This document shows positions 1 through 7,561 of a DNA stretch of 64,000 bases, in pieces (the stretch's first letter is position 1; the number at the start of each line of letters is the position of its first letter). This DNA comes from Candidatus Chlorohelix allophototropha (lineage in GTDB: Bacteria; Chloroflexota; Chloroflexia; Chloroheliales; Chloroheliaceae). Below the pieces are notes generated by a model, which saw only the letters and a program-made list of their open reading frames with translations, had not been told where the DNA came from and did no database searches. The position numbers and the translations under genes were made by a program. The stretch is from contig NZ_CP128400.1 in NCBI RefSeq assembly GCF_030389965.1, positions 2,294,001-2,358,000 of the forward strand. Reading direction: 5' to 3'.

Positions 1-231
1 GTTTATCGCTTGGATATAGATGATACCGGCGAGATTGAGATTTTTATGACGCTTACCACGCCTGCCTGCCCTGCCGGACCGGAAATCCGGAATGATGTAA
101 AGAATGTATTAAGCGAACTACCGGGCGTGAACGGTGTTAAAATCAACTTTGTGTGGTCACCACCGTGGGGCGCGCATATGATAAGCGAGCAGGGTAAAGA
201 AGAGTTAGGCTGGATGGATGGCGAGTTTTAG
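1..231 (+). CDS. DUF59 / MIP18-type protein, 5' end outside window
   Basis: The reading frame is open from base 1, so the N-terminal half lies upstream of the window. The visible 76 residues match the C-terminal half of the complete DUF59 protein at 792-1109: both have an xDIDDxG strand, the conserved cysteine in a TxPxCPxG context, and the VWSPxW motif followed by a KEELG tail. DUF59 proteins (SufT, PaaD and MIP18 relatives) assist iron-sulfur cluster assembly or delivery in the cytoplasm. The next gene starts immediately after this stop codon (TAG then ATG at 232), so the three genes to 1109 form one operon. Family assignment is firm; the specific client protein is unknown. Confidence 0.85.
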   Translation, partial: VYRLDIDDTGEIEIFMTLTTPACPAGPEIRNDVKNVLSELPGVNGVKINFVWSPPWGAHMISEQGKEELGWMDGEF

Positions 232-786
232 ATGGATAACCCGTATCTGATAAAAAAATACGCAATGGTGGCGCTGCTGGCGGGAACTGGCATGAAAGAT
301 GATACCGAACTGGTTTCCGCTATTGTACAGCACACCGGCTATGACCCACAGAATCCTACCCCTGAAGTTGAGGTGTGGCAAGCGCGCCGGATATTGGAAT
401 TGATAGCAGCGCGGGTCTTGCCGGGTGAGGACTTGCAAGAATCCATGCGTAAGCTTGGCAGGCTTAGTTTTGAGGGTTATGGCAATAGTGCAGCGGGCAA
501 AATACTGCTGGCTGTAATAAAAGCGTGGGGTACTGTGCGGTTGGTCAAGAACTCGCCGCTGGTATATCAGGGTATTTTCCGCTATGGCGAGCGCAGCGCG
601 AAAGAGCTAGAGCCTAATCGCTGGGAGCTTTTGCATTTTGATGAACCCGGCTATATCGAGTTTATGGCTGGTATCACCGAAGCAGTAGTAGCCGCTAGCG
701 GGGCGCAAAATATACGGTTGGATATAGAAAAAATTGAAGATGAAAGCAAGCGGGATAATTACCGCTTTGAGTTAAATTGGGAGTAA
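232..786 (+). CDS. DUF2378-like protein between two DUF59 genes
   Basis: A 184-residue cytoplasmic protein with no signal peptide or membrane segment. Its ATG directly follows the upstream stop and the next start is 5 bases after its own, implying tight co-expression. From residue 55 to the end the pattern (a helix ending in RRLxELIA, then ESMRKLGRLSFEGY, a strand GIFRYGE, and a final strand YRFELNWE) resembles the DUF2378 proteins of myxobacteria and Chloroflexota, a poorly characterised group with a fold like ligand-binding V4R/heme-NO domains. That match is by eye. There are no cysteines, so it probably does not hold an iron-sulfur cluster itself. Its position between two iron-sulfur assembly paralogues suggests a shared role, which is inference. 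Confidence 0.5.
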   Translation: MDNPYLIKKYAMVALLAGTGMKDDTELVSAIVQHTGYDPQNPTPEVEVWQARRILELIAARVLPGEDLQESMRKLGRLSFEGYGNSAAGKILLAVIKAWGTVRLVKNSPLVYQGIFRYGERSAKELEPNRWELLHFDEPGYIEFMAGITEAVVAASGAQNIRLDIEKIEDESKRDNYRFELNWE

Positions 787-791
787 AACAC

Positions 792-1109
792 ATGAGCTTG
801 CCGACTGAAGAAGAATTAAAAGAAGCCCTTAAAACGGTCTATGACCCTGAAATCGGGATAAACATTGTTGATTTAGGGCTGATTTATGGGGTGGATATAG
901 ATGATGAAGGTCTAGTTGACATAACTATGACGCTTACCTCGCCCGGTTGTCCGCTTGGTCATGTAATAGGGGCGCAAGTGCGCGAGGCGTTGGACGGTAT
1001 GCCCGGTGTCAACGATGTAAAACTCAATCTGGTGTGGTCGCCCTCTTGGAATCCTACTATGATGACCGAAGATGCCAAAGAAGAATTGGGTATTGACGGG
1101 ACATACTAA
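792..1109 (+). CDS. DUF59 / SufT-like iron-sulfur assembly protein
   Basis: A 105-residue complete DUF59 domain. It has the N-terminal helix LPTEEELKEAL, the YDPEIGINIVDLGLIY motif typical of the family, a TLTSPGCPLG segment with the single conserved cysteine, and an LVWSPSW strand. The start is the ATG at 792 rather than a TTG at 777, because GGGAG at 779-783 sits 8 bases upstream and the protein then begins with the usual MSLPTEEE. It is a paralogue of the truncated gene at the window edge. The family role is helping to mature or transfer iron-sulfur clusters; PaaD-like members act on oxygenase complexes, but no such genes are nearby. Confidence 0.85.
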   Translation: MSLPTEEELKEALKTVYDPEIGINIVDLGLIYGVDIDDEGLVDITMTLTSPGCPLGHVIGAQVREALDGMPGVNDVKLNLVWSPSWNPTMMTEDAKEELGIDGTY

Positions 1110-1198
1110 GCCTGTTTCGAGCGGCAAGAAGTGAGCTTGTGCTTTGAGCCGCCTTTCCTCATAAAATTGCGAATACCAATTTTCAAACAACCTCAAAT

Positions 1199-1238
1199 GT
1201 AAGTTGACACTTACGTAAGCGTATGCTAAAATAACATC
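1199..1238 (+). promoter_or_regulatory. Promoter with overlapping palindromes for arsR
   Basis: TTGACA at 1204-1209 and TAAAAT at 1227-1232 are separated by 17 bases, a near-consensus sigma-70-type promoter. A perfect inverted repeat GTAAGT-TGAC-ACTTAC (1199-1214) covers the -35 box and a second palindrome CTTACGTAAG (1210-1219) lies in the spacer. The -10 box ends only 6 bases before the ATG at 1239, so the transcript would be leaderless or nearly so. Autorepression by the encoded ArsR protein is the simplest reading. Confidence 0.7.
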
Positions 1239-1568
1239 ATGCTAGATTCAGTATTACACGCCATAGCCGAGCCAAATCGCCGCCAGATTTTACAACTGCT
1301 GCACTGGAAGGAGTTGTCGGCTGGAGAAATATCAGCGCAGTTTTCGGTAAGTCGTCCGGCTATCTCGCAGCACTTGAAGGTGCTGGAAGAGGCGGGGCTG
1401 GTTTTGGTTCGCGCGGAAGGCACTCGCCGTTTGTATCGCTTCCGCCCTGACGGTCTTTCCGAGCTAAAGAGCTTCCTAGAGCAATTCTGGGATGAGCAGC
1501 TTTTTATGCTGAAAGAGGTAGCAGAGGCAGAAGAAAAGCAAAAAGGAGTTATTAAGGTTGAATCTTGA
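1239..1568 (+). CDS. ArsR-family transcriptional regulator
   Basis: A 109-residue winged-helix DNA-binding protein. Residues 10-80 carry the typical ArsR pattern: LHAIAEPNRRQILQLL, the recognition helix VSRPAISQHLKVLEEAGLV, and the wing RAEGTRRLYRF. It lacks the ELCVCDL-type metal-binding cysteines, so it is unlikely to sense arsenite or zinc that way. It belongs to the type commonly paired with an SRPBCC protein, here encoded by the next gene, which overlaps it by 11 bases. The promoter carries two palindromes that are candidate operators. The ATG at 1239 follows the -10 box so closely that no Shine-Dalgarno sequence fits, in keeping with leaderless translation. Confidence 0.9.
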   Translation: MLDSVLHAIAEPNRRQILQLLHWKELSAGEISAQFSVSRPAISQHLKVLEEAGLVLVRAEGTRRLYRFRPDGLSELKSFLEQFWDEQLFMLKEVAEAEEKQKGVIKVES

Positions 1569-2016
1569 AGCATTTACGGTGGAACGTGAAATCTGGATTG
1601 ACGCTCGCCCTGAAACCATCTTTCCTTTTTTCACAGACCCGGTTAAATTGACCAAGTGGAAAGGTGTAAAAGCTACCCTCGACCCACAACCGGGTGGCAT
1701 TTACCGTACCAATATCACAGGGCGCGACATTGTAAGTGGAAAATATGTGGAAGTATCGCCCTATAATCGGGTGGTGTTCACATGGGGTTGGGAAGGCGAA
1801 GGTAGCCCGCTCCCGCCCGGCACATCCACCGTTGAAATAAATCTTGTACCGGATGGGCAAGGCACTCGCTTGCACCTGAAACATTCCAATCTGCCCACGC
1901 CGGAGATGCTTAAATCACATACCGAGGGTTGGGAACATTTCCTGCCACGCTTGGTAGAAGCCTCTCTGGGCAACGACCCGGGACCGGATCCATGGGCATC
2001 CGGTAACAACCAATAA
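1558..2016 (+). CDS. SRPBCC / AHSA1-like protein
   Basis: A 152-residue protein of the START-like SRPBCC superfamily in its AHSA1 branch, shown by VEREIWIDARPETIFPFFTDPVKLTKWKG, then GGxYRTNITGRD, VVFTWGWEG, TRLHLKHSNLP and a closing EGWEHFLPRL helix. Such proteins form a deep hydrophobic pocket for lipids or small aromatic ligands. The likely start is the TTG at 1558, 11 bases inside arsR, with AAAGGAG just upstream in the arsR coding sequence, so translation is probably coupled. ArsR-SRPBCC pairs are widespread; the protein may bind or process whatever the regulator responds to. The ligand cannot be inferred. Confidence 0.85.
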   Translation: MNLEAFTVEREIWIDARPETIFPFFTDPVKLTKWKGVKATLDPQPGGIYRTNITGRDIVSGKYVEVSPYNRVVFTWGWEGEGSPLPPGTSTVEINLVPDGQGTRLHLKHSNLPTPEMLKSHTEGWEHFLPRLVEASLGNDPGPDPWASGNNQ

Positions 2017-2173
2017 TAATCATCCCATTTTACGTTCTAGCTAAATAACGCAACCGTTACTTGAAGCCACTGCTTGAGAGTCGCAGTTTTAATCTGCTCT
2101 TTCGGTAAGCTTGCCACAACAGGTTTTATTAGATGTGCCTTTTTTGATTTCAATTCATGAAGGAGATAAATTC

Positions 2174-2827
2174 ATGTCCTCAACTCAATTATTCCTGTTA
2201 ACTATAAATGGTACTCAAGGTCAAGCTAGCCTTGAGCAAACCCGCGCTATTCACAATGCTACTGCCGGAGCGCCTGCAAATATCGCTACAGCACAATCTC
2301 TGGGAGACCTCAGTCATTCGGTTTTTGTGCCGGTTCAGGACGAAAAGGGTGAGTTCTTTATTATGGATGTTTGGAATGATATGGAAGGACTCAACCAGTT
2401 TTTTTCCAATCCTCATGTTCAGGAACAAGCCGGGCAAATTTTCGCCACTCGCGACCCGGTGGTGTGGACTCCTGCCAACGATATTTTCCACTACAGCCTG
2501 CTTGCGCCAGCCGGAAAAAATGAGCGGTTTCTTGGGGTTGTGCGCGGGACTGTTTCTTCCAAAGAGCAAGCCCGCAAAACTATGGATGCTGCCACCAGCA
2601 ACGGTCTCAGCAAGGCGCGTAAGCTCGGCGCAATCTCCCACCAGAACTTTTTCCGCATGGGTGGGGAATCGCTCGAATTTCTGGGGGTAGAGGTATGGTA
2701 TAGCCTTGAGGGGGCGTTTGCCTATTACGGTGACCCGGCTTTTGGGGAACAATTTCATGGGATGTACACGGCAGAACCAGCCTCATGGATTTTGCAACGC
2801 CCAGAAGGAACATGGTCTGAATGGTAG
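2174..2827 (+). CDS. Tandem dimeric alpha/beta-barrel protein, unknown function
   Basis: A 217-residue soluble protein. I place the start at ATG 2174 because AGGAG at 2161-2165 is 8 bases upstream; a longer frame to 2111 has no ribosome site. Two halves share a pattern: FFIMDVWNDMEGLNQFFSNPHVQEQ with DPVVWTP, and LGVEVWYSLEGAFAYYGDPAFGEQF with PASWIL. This suggests an internal duplication of an antibiotic-biosynthesis-monooxygenase-like (ABM, dimeric alpha/beta-barrel) domain, making a single-chain barrel. No cofactor-binding residues are obvious, as is usual in that fold. Function is unknown and the fold is inferred from spacing and character of strands and helices. Confidence 0.55.
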   Translation: MSSTQLFLLTINGTQGQASLEQTRAIHNATAGAPANIATAQSLGDLSHSVFVPVQDEKGEFFIMDVWNDMEGLNQFFSNPHVQEQAGQIFATRDPVVWTPANDIFHYSLLAPAGKNERFLGVVRGTVSSKEQARKTMDAATSNGLSKARKLGAISHQNFFRMGGESLEFLGVEVWYSLEGAFAYYGDPAFGEQFHGMYTAEPASWILQRPEGTWSEW

Positions 2828-2841
2828 AATAAGCGCGAAAC

Positions 2842-2872
2842 AAAAAAGCCCGGTTCAACGCCGGGCTTTCTT
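2842..2872. terminator. Bidirectional intrinsic terminator
   Basis: Stem GCCCGG (2848-2853) pairs with CCGGGC (2861-2866) around a 7-base loop, flanked by an A run on the left and TTT on the right. It lies between the convergent genes ending at 2827 and 2894 and can end transcription from both sides. Confidence 0.85.
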
Positions 2873-2893
2873 CATGCCTATTGCAAAAATTCG

Positions 2894-4303
2894 TTAGACT
2901 CCGGTGATAGCTTTGCCTTGCGCTAGGATGGCTTCGACCTTTTCAGGAGAAGTGGTTTCGGTGTAGGCGCGCATAATCGGTTCGGTGCCGCTGAAGCGAA
3001 TCAGCAACCAACTGCCGTCCTCGCTGTAATATTTGAAACCATCATCAAAACGGGTGTTGACGAGTTTTGAGCCAGCCAAATCCTTTGGCGTATTATCGCG
3101 GATGCGTTGCATAATCTCGCCCCGTTTTTCCTGCTCAAAGGTAAAGTCGATGCGGTTGTAATAGTGGGGCCCGACTTTCTCAAAGAGCCAATCAATCAAG
3201 CCGGAAACAGTTTTCCCGGTTTTGACCAACATATCCGCCAGAAATAGACCGCAGATGATACCGTCACGTTCGGGAATATGCCCTCGGAAGCCGAACCCGC
3301 CCGACTCTTCGCCACCCATCAAAGCATTTTCCGCCATCATTTTCGGTCCGATATGCTTGAAGCCCACCGGAGTTTCAAACACCGGGACATTGTAAAGCTT
3401 GCCAAGTTGGTCAAGCATTGAGGTGGTGGAAAGCGACCTTACAATCATGCCACGCTCGCCTCGCACTTCCAGCATGTAGAGTGCGAGTAGGGCGTACACC
3501 CGCAATTGATCTACAAACTCGCCCTTCTCATCCACTAAGCCCACCCGGTCAGCATCGCCATCGTTCGAGATACCGATGTCATACTTGCCGGTTTTCATCA
3601 GTTCCATATGCTCGGTCAGGTTGCGGGCAATCGGTTCGGGGTTGTGCATGCCGGGGAAAATCGGATTGCGCTCGTTGTGCATATTGGTGACGGTGGCAGT
3701 CCCACCGCTCAGGATGCGCGGGAAATAGCCTTGCCCTGCGCCATACATCGAATCCACCAAGATTTTAAGATTGCTCTTGCGGATACCCTCGATGTCCACC
3801 ATTCGCCCCAATTGCTCGATATAGCCTTCGGTTGCATCGAAATATTCCACCAATCCGGCTTTCACCGCATCCTGAAACTTCATGCGCTGTATCGGAGTGT
3901 CGAGATAACCTTCAATGGCGGTCACAATTTCGGGTGAGGCGCTGCCGCCATAATGAGGCTTAACCTTGAAACCGTTGTCGGTGGCAGGGTTGTGGCTGGC
4001 AGTAATGACCACGCCGCCGCCCGCTTTCTTCTCGATAATGGAGTAGCTGAAAACCGGAGTCGGGGCAAAATTGTTACTCAGATAAACTTTTACACCGTTA
4101 GCGGCAAAGACTTCGGCGGTAGCAGCAGCGAAATGTTCCGAGTTGAAACGGGTGTCGTAGCCTATTACCAGACCGTCTTTAGCGTAACCTTCTTTTTTGA
4201 AATATTCGCAGGTGGCTTGCGCTACTTTACGTACATTGTCGAAGGTATAATCTTCGGCGATAACTGCTCGCCAGCCGTCGGTTCCAAATTTGATTTGTGC
4301 CAT
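2894..4303 (-). CDS. Phosphohexomutase (phosphoglucomutase/phosphomannomutase family)
   Basis: A 469-residue cytoplasmic enzyme of the alpha-D-phosphohexomutase superfamily, interconverting hexose 1- and 6-phosphates for glycogen, cell-wall and glycan precursors. All four signature regions are present: the phosphoserine loop TASHNP with Ser103, the magnesium loop NDGDADR, the sugar-recognition loop GGEESGGFGFRGHIPERDG, and the phosphate-binding RFSGTEPIMRAY near the C-terminus. Length matches bacterial members. Sequence cannot reliably decide glucose from mannose or glucosamine; the GEESGG loop favours glucose/mannose types over GlmM. It appears monocistronic, with the shared terminator at 2842-2872 downstream and an interspersed hairpin repeat upstream. 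Confidence 0.93.
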   Translation of the reverse strand: MAQIKFGTDGWRAVIAEDYTFDNVRKVAQATCEYFKKEGYAKDGLVIGYDTRFNSEHFAAATAEVFAANGVKVYLSNNFAPTPVFSYSIIEKKAGGGVVITASHNPATDNGFKVKPHYGGSASPEIVTAIEGYLDTPIQRMKFQDAVKAGLVEYFDATEGYIEQLGRMVDIEGIRKSNLKILVDSMYGAGQGYFPRILSGGTATVTNMHNERNPIFPGMHNPEPIARNLTEHMELMKTGKYDIGISNDGDADRVGLVDEKGEFVDQLRVYALLALYMLEVRGERGMIVRSLSTTSMLDQLGKLYNVPVFETPVGFKHIGPKMMAENALMGGEESGGFGFRGHIPERDGIICGLFLADMLVKTGKTVSGLIDWLFEKVGPHYYNRIDFTFEQEKRGEIMQRIRDNTPKDLAGSKLVNTRFDDGFKYYSEDGSWLLIRFSGTEPIMRAYTETTSPEKVEAILAQGKAITGV

Positions 4304-4410
4304 GTCATCCTCTGCTTTACATTATGTAACCTAACGTGGGCGTATCGGGGGCAATAGCCCTTTCCCACAGAACGATTGCCCCCAACCCCATGAGATTTGT
4401 GCCACCGAAC

Positions 4411-4540
4411 GAGGGCGCATCAGAATGCGCCCCTACCAATTAAAACTTCTCACCAATATCAAGAGAATTAACCCGTAGGGGCGTATTTGAATACGCCCTT
4501 CGTCCGTTGTCCTACCGAACGAAGGCGGCACGCCTACGAA
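4411..4540. repeat. Two interspersed hairpin repeats, family A
   Basis: Two palindromes sit between the mutase and rpe genes: GGGCGCAT-CAGA-ATGCGCCC at 4413-4432, and GGGCGTATT-TG-AATACGCCC at 4479-4498. Flanking segments such as CGAACGAAGG and CCCCTACCAATT recur beside other copies in the window (near 11,374, 29,997, 50,748, 58,213 and 59,659). No coding content. The second copy ends within the last bases of rpe's downstream region. Confidence 0.75.
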
Positions 4541-5211
4541 ATCGCTTGCCGGATAGCCACTCGTATGTCCGTGATATTCTGTGCCACGCTTTGGCGTTTG
4601 TTGAATACGGCAGACCCGGCGACAATTACGTTTGCGCCTGCTTGCACTACCGTACCGACGTTTTGTGCGCCCACACCGCCATCTACTTCAAGCTCAATCG
4701 CCGGATTGACCCGCTCAATCATATCACGCATTCGGCGGATTTTATCCGTGGTGGTTTCGATGTAGGATTGCCCGCCAAAGCCGGGGTTCACGCTCATGAG
4801 CAAAACTAAATCCACATAGGGCAAGATTTCTTCCAGCACGTTAATCGGGGTGGCAGGGTTGATAACTACTCCCGCTTTCGCGCCCGTATTTTTGATTTGC
4901 TGGACGGTGCGGTGTATATGAGGGCAGGTTTCGTAATGCACCGTGACAATGCTTGCCCCCGCTTTTACAAAGTCCTCGATGTAGCGTTCGGGCTTTTCAA
5001 TCATCAAGTGCGTATCGAAGGGAATGTCGGTTACGGCGCGCAACTTTTCCAATATTATAGGTCCGATGGTGATATTCGGCACGAAATGACCATCCATAAC
5101 ATCCACATGCAGGTAATCCGCCCCCGCTTTGACCGCTTCGGTGGCGTGTTCGCCCAACCGCGCAAAGTCGGCTGAAAGAATAGAGGGGGAAATTTTTATC
5201 TTATTTGTCAT
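4534..5211 (-). CDS. rpe: Ribulose-phosphate 3-epimerase
   Basis: A 225-residue TIM-barrel enzyme interconverting ribulose 5-phosphate and xylulose 5-phosphate in the pentose phosphate (and Calvin) pathway. Diagnostic motifs: ISPSILSADFARLG at the N-terminus, the metal-binding LHVDVMDGHFVPNITIGP, FDTHLMIEKPERYI, VTVHYE, MSVNPGFGGQSYI, LEVDGGV and the phosphate-binding VAGSAVF. The start is the ATG at 5211, preceded by GAGG at correct spacing; the frame remains open for 26 more codons upstream but that region overlaps the preceding gene's end. It is the last gene of a minus-strand run with the lipoprotein gene 16 bases upstream. Confidence 0.95.
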   Translation of the reverse strand: MTNKIKISPSILSADFARLGEHATEAVKAGADYLHVDVMDGHFVPNITIGPIILEKLRAVTDIPFDTHLMIEKPERYIEDFVKAGASIVTVHYETCPHIHRTVQQIKNTGAKAGVVINPATPINVLEEILPYVDLVLLMSVNPGFGGQSYIETTTDKIRRMRDMIERVNPAIELEVDGGVGAQNVGTVVQAGANVIVAGSAVFNKRQSVAQNITDIRVAIRQAIS

Positions 5212-5227
5212 ATTAATATCCTCGTAA

Positions 5228-5692
5228 TTATAACTTTTTACACTGTAGCACGTTACCGCGAGTATCGGCGCGATAATCATAACGTACATTTTGAGATTTA
5301 ATCAGCACCGTAATCTGATAACCGGGCGTAAGCACCTGTTGGTACGAGTAATCGGGTTGGGGGCAACCCATCGAGCTATCAGGGAAGGTGCGCGGCAATA
5401 TCGTAACATATTCAAGGTCGTTTTGGGCAATATTCAGCGTAGCTTTCAAGTCTTTAGCTATAGCGTTTTGCGCCAATTCAATTGCCGGGTCGCTTGGGGC
5501 GGTAGTAGCGAGGGCGGCGGTAGTAACAGGCGCGGCAGTATTCGCCGCAGCGGTAGTAGCGAGGGCGGCGGTAGTAGCGGCTGGAATGGTAGTAACAGGC
5601 GCGGCAGTATTCGCGGGAGCGGTTGTCGTGTCACCGCAAGCGGACAAAACTATCAGAGCGAGGCATAAGAGTATGACATGCTTAAATTTCAT
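5228..5692 (-). CDS. Small Ala/Thr-rich lipoprotein
   Basis: A 154-residue predicted lipoprotein: a charged start (MKFKH), a hydrophobic core and the lipobox LSAC, so Cys19 would be lipidated after cleavage and the protein anchored outside the cytoplasmic membrane. A linker of about 50 residues of Ala/Thr repeats (units such as AATTAA) follows. The C-terminal domain of about 85 residues contains FPDSSMGCPQPDYSYQQVLTPGYQITV and YDYRADTRGNVLQC; the two cysteines may form a disulfide. This domain is known to me as a conserved domain of unknown function in exported bacterial proteins. Start ATG 5692 is chosen because it begins a proper signal peptide and has AGGA upstream. It sits 10 bases after the DUF2851 gene. 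Confidence 0.8.
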   Translation of the reverse strand: MKFKHVILLCLALIVLSACGDTTTAPANTAAPVTTIPAATTAALATTAAANTAAPVTTAALATTAPSDPAIELAQNAIAKDLKATLNIAQNDLEYVTILPRTFPDSSMGCPQPDYSYQQVLTPGYQITVLIKSQNVRYDYRADTRGNVLQCKKL

Positions 5693-5702
5693 TGCAAATA
5701 TC

Positions 5703-7547
5703 CTATCCAAGCGGGCAAGTCCCCCAATTCTGTTCGTTGCAAAAGCTATGATGTAATTGGATTAATCCTTGCTGGCGCATTGCACCGCCTAACAAACGGT
5801 TTAGCTTAACCTTCTGGTTCTTATCGCGGTATTCTTCCGGCAATTCGCCGTTCCCCTCCAGCCAAAAGCGAAACACCTGTCGCGCTACGTTCTCCACCAG
5901 TTCATTGCTGCCCTTGCTAGGATAGCTATGGTACACGGCAAGGGCATTTTGCTCAAGCGGAGAGTTTCGAGTGTGGCGAGCATACGCCCAAAGAAAGGGC
6001 AAAGTGGCGTTTATAGTTATCTCTGTCGCTCTGTCCGCGCCGATTAGGGCGGGTGCGGTGCGGGCGTTATCGCTGCCGGGGAGCTTTTCAAGCGTTAGGT
6101 CGTAGCGTTGCGCCCAGAATTGGCGGCTGGCGCTTTCCGTTTTCGGTAGCTCTACCACAAAGAAGGTAGCCAGAACTTTGGCAGCTTGCGCGGGTTCAAG
6201 CCCGGTGATTTTCGCTTCGAGCCTTTCAAGAAGCTCGGTTTCTTCCACCAGTTTGAGCGAAACCGCCCAACGCGCCAAGCCTGCTATGCGCCGCGCCGGG
6301 TGATTTACCGGGCGCACTCGCGCAAAATTCCAGTCTTGCTCGTGCATAGGTTGGAATTGATAGGCGCTTTCCCGTAGGTAACGCTCTAGCCATGCCCAAC
6401 GCCTGTCTAGTTCTTCGGCGTATTCGGCGGCAGCCCAATCTTCCGGGTCAATATCATCTTTAGAGGGGTCAAAAAGCGGTTTCGGACGCGGTTTGCGTTG
6501 GGAAGGCAATAGCCCGGCTGCGCCTAAAATCGCCGCTTCTAGGGTGATAATGCGTTCTTCTGCTTCGTCTGTGGCAGAATCATTCAGCAAATCGAGCAAG
6601 CTGCTCAAGGGCACAATTTGCGATAGGCGTTTGAATTGGGCTTTATTCTGCGCATAGCCCAACGCTTCCAGCAAACCGCTCCAGAAGGGTTGCACAAGGC
6701 TATCTTCCTGCGCACAGGCTGCTTCATATTTCTGCCCTTTTTCCTTAAATCTGCTCTCGCCCAGTTCATCAATTCGCGCCAGCACTTCCGCCAAATTGGG
6801 GTGATGTTGCGCCACCAGTTCACAACAGGGACCCTCGCTTTCGGAAAGAGAGCCAAGCCGAGTTCCACTTGCTTGCGCTAATCTGATAGCTTCCAGCAGT
6901 TCATTTTCATTGCCGAAGCTTTCCAGCAAAGCGAGGGTAGCAGGGTTTTTGCCGTTCAGGGTAGTTACTGCGCCGCCGAGAAGCGCCACATGCAAGATTA
7001 CCTCGTTATAGCGGGAATCGGCAGCATGCCCATGCGCTTGCCAATCCTGTGTGGATAGGTGCAATTCCACATCGCCCCGCAATAGCTCGCCCCCAAGGTC
7101 AATTATTGCCCCTCGAAAATCGGGACCAAGCCCACCACTCCACCTACCCCGATATACGATTTTCAAAGTGCGCCCATCGCTTGCTGTTAATTTACGCCCC
7201 TTCTCCCAGCCTTGCGCGTTCCACAACTCTGCCAATTCGCGCTCGTTGAAAAGACGCGCCAGCCTTGCCATATCGGCGATGTTATCAGATTGCGCCGACG
7301 CTTTGTCCGGCTTGGCGAAAATGATAGAATCATCCTTCGCGCTTGGTTTTAATGAATCGTGGGGAAAGGACATATCCCCAAAGTGAGAGTTTGGGGGATT
7401 TGGAAGGGTAGGTTTTACAACTTCGGGTACAGCTTCAGGGCGTGGCAAAGTTGGAGACGCAGTAGGCTTTCCTGCGGGTTTTTTCTCAGGTCGGCTCTTT
7501 TTCTTGGGTAGCGGATAAAGAAAACGTCCTTCTTCATCGTATGGCAT
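5703..7547 (-). CDS. DUF2851 family protein
   Basis: A 614-residue cytoplasmic protein. The first 90 residues are Lys/Pro-rich and probably disordered (KKKSRPEKKPAGKP). The remainder matches the DUF2851 family: RELAELWNAQGW, the core YRGRWSGGLGPDFRGAIIDLGGELLRGDVELHLSTQDWQAHGHAADSRYNEVILHVAL, and a late AKVLATFFVVELP. GPDF, RGDVELH and Y-NEVILHV are highly regular. The DVELH core with Asp/Glu/His residues hints at a metal-dependent enzyme, perhaps nuclease-like, but no activity is established to my knowledge. It lies 14 bases after the PHP phosphatase gene and 10 before the lipoprotein gene, so the four genes to rpe are likely co-transcribed. Confidence 0.8.
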   Translation of the reverse strand: MPYDEEGRFLYPLPKKKSRPEKKPAGKPTASPTLPRPEAVPEVVKPTLPNPPNSHFGDMSFPHDSLKPSAKDDSIIFAKPDKASAQSDNIADMARLARLFNERELAELWNAQGWEKGRKLTASDGRTLKIVYRGRWSGGLGPDFRGAIIDLGGELLRGDVELHLSTQDWQAHGHAADSRYNEVILHVALLGGAVTTLNGKNPATLALLESFGNENELLEAIRLAQASGTRLGSLSESEGPCCELVAQHHPNLAEVLARIDELGESRFKEKGQKYEAACAQEDSLVQPFWSGLLEALGYAQNKAQFKRLSQIVPLSSLLDLLNDSATDEAEERIITLEAAILGAAGLLPSQRKPRPKPLFDPSKDDIDPEDWAAAEYAEELDRRWAWLERYLRESAYQFQPMHEQDWNFARVRPVNHPARRIAGLARWAVSLKLVEETELLERLEAKITGLEPAQAAKVLATFFVVELPKTESASRQFWAQRYDLTLEKLPGSDNARTAPALIGADRATEITINATLPFLWAYARHTRNSPLEQNALAVYHSYPSKGSNELVENVARQVFRFWLEGNGELPEEYRDKNQKVKLNRLLGGAMRQQGLIQLHHSFCNEQNWGTCPLG

Positions 7548-7561
7548 GGGCTATTGCTCTT

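Noticed and set aside
2198-2758. 186-codon minus-strand frame opposite the alpha/beta-barrel gene
   Set aside because: The plus-strand gene has a good ribosome site, family-like internal repeat and terminator; the antisense frame has none.
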